Below, piece after piece: positions 63,743 through 64,000 of a DNA stretch of 64,000 bases. The notes beneath the pieces are model-generated. The model was not told the origin of the DNA. It saw only the letters and a program-made list of their open reading frames with translations, and ran no database searches. The DNA comes from Pseudomonas sp. Fl4BN1 (GTDB taxonomy: Bacteria > Pseudomonadota > Gammaproteobacteria > Pseudomonadales > Pseudomonadaceae). The position numbers and the translations under genes were made by a program. Location of the stretch: contig NZ_JAAARM010000008.1 of NCBI RefSeq assembly GCF_009908285.1, forward strand, positions 179,423 through 243,422, in the 5' to 3' direction. Within the stretch, counting starts at the first letter, position 1; every line of letters begins with the position of its first letter.

Positions 63743-64000
63743 GTGAATAGCCAGGGTCCGCAAGAGCGCAGTATCACTGAGGCCGCCGCCGACTGGGCGG
63801 TGCGTTTGCATGCCGCGCCTTTGAGCGCCGCCGAGCAGGCCGAACTGCAACAGTGGCAGGCCGAGGACCCGCGTCATGTCGAGGCCCTGGGTTTCGCCCG
63901 GCAGACCTGGGCGGTGCTGGGGGATTTAGCTGCGCAGGATATCGAGCCGGGGGCGCTTCATGCCCCCCATCGTGCGCTTGCTCCGCCCCCGCCCTGTCTC
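63743..64000 (+). CDS. FecR family anti-sigma factor (partial, runs off the window)
   Basis: An open frame from GTG at 63743 to the window edge (86 codons). AADWAVRLHAAPLSAAEQAE and FARQTWAVLGDLA are the DUF4880 N-terminal (cytoplasmic, sigma-contacting) part of FecR. It is 63 bp after the sigma-factor gene. The membrane helix and periplasmic part lie beyond the window. Confidence 0.88.
   Translation, partial: MNSQGPQERSITEAAADWAVRLHAAPLSAAEQAELQQWQAEDPRHVEALGFARQTWAVLGDLAAQDIEPGALHAPHRALAPPPPCL

Noticed and set aside
1..64000. CRISPR arrays, tRNA or rRNA genes, integrase or att sites
   Set aside because: No regularly spaced repeats, no cloverleaf or rRNA sequence, and no integrase gene were seen.

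Overview
The window looks like chromosomal DNA of a Pseudomonas of the fluorescens group (P. protegens / chlororaphis / fluorescens-like). Grounds: high GC, Pseudomonas-type REP elements (core TCGCCGGCAAGCCGGCTCC), and a left half whose gene order (lnt, corC, ybeY, ybeZ, miaB, sel1, hemL, thiE, thiD, ladS, aidB, amn, rluE, lrp, fieF, hrpB) matches, from memory, the P. aeruginosa PAO1 PA3984-PA3961 region. No rRNA, tRNA or CRISPR array was seen.

Layout. 1-23.5 kb is conserved core: envelope and lipoprotein maturation (ydcF-like, lnt), ribosome/tRNA maturation (ybeY, ybeZ, miaB, rluE), heme and thiamin synthesis (hemL, thiE, thiD), the LadS-type hybrid sensor kinase, AMP nucleosidase, cation efflux and the HrpB helicase. 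23.5-45 kb is mixed core and accessory DNA: two exported hydrolases, an autotransporter, a NYN-domain protein, an exonuclease, a DMT exporter with an Lrp-type regulator, a large secreted chitin-binding metzincin protease, rhlE, and a disturbed zone (41.2-43.8 kb). That zone holds galE, a decayed glycosyltransferase, a decayed IS630-type transposase and two copies of a 102-bp repeat; a third copy lies at 32 kb. 45-49 kb is housekeeping (tesB, a HAD phosphatase, ypfJ).

49-63 kb is a catabolic region for hydroaromatic acids. It encodes an MFS carrier, a quinate/shikimate dehydrogenase with NAD-type residues, a type II dehydroquinase (aroQ), 3-dehydroshikimate dehydratase (quiC), protocatechuate 3,4-dioxygenase (pcaHG) and its LysR activator PcaQ. 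It also carries IclR and TetR regulators and an uncharacterised operon (Gfo/Idh oxidoreductase, TIM-barrel protein, DMT transporter). The enzymes form a continuous route quinate/shikimate -> 3-dehydroquinate -> 3-dehydroshikimate -> protocatechuate -> beta-carboxymuconate. A 17-bp palindrome related to TGTTCGATAATCGAACA lies 67-126 bp upstream of four transcription units: iclR, the Gfo/Idh operon, quiC, and aroQ-dehydrogenase. A second 20-bp motif is shared by the quiC and aroQ promoters. This suggests one regulon that also includes the uncharacterised operon. The window ends in a FecI/FecR iron-signalling pair behind a Fur box.
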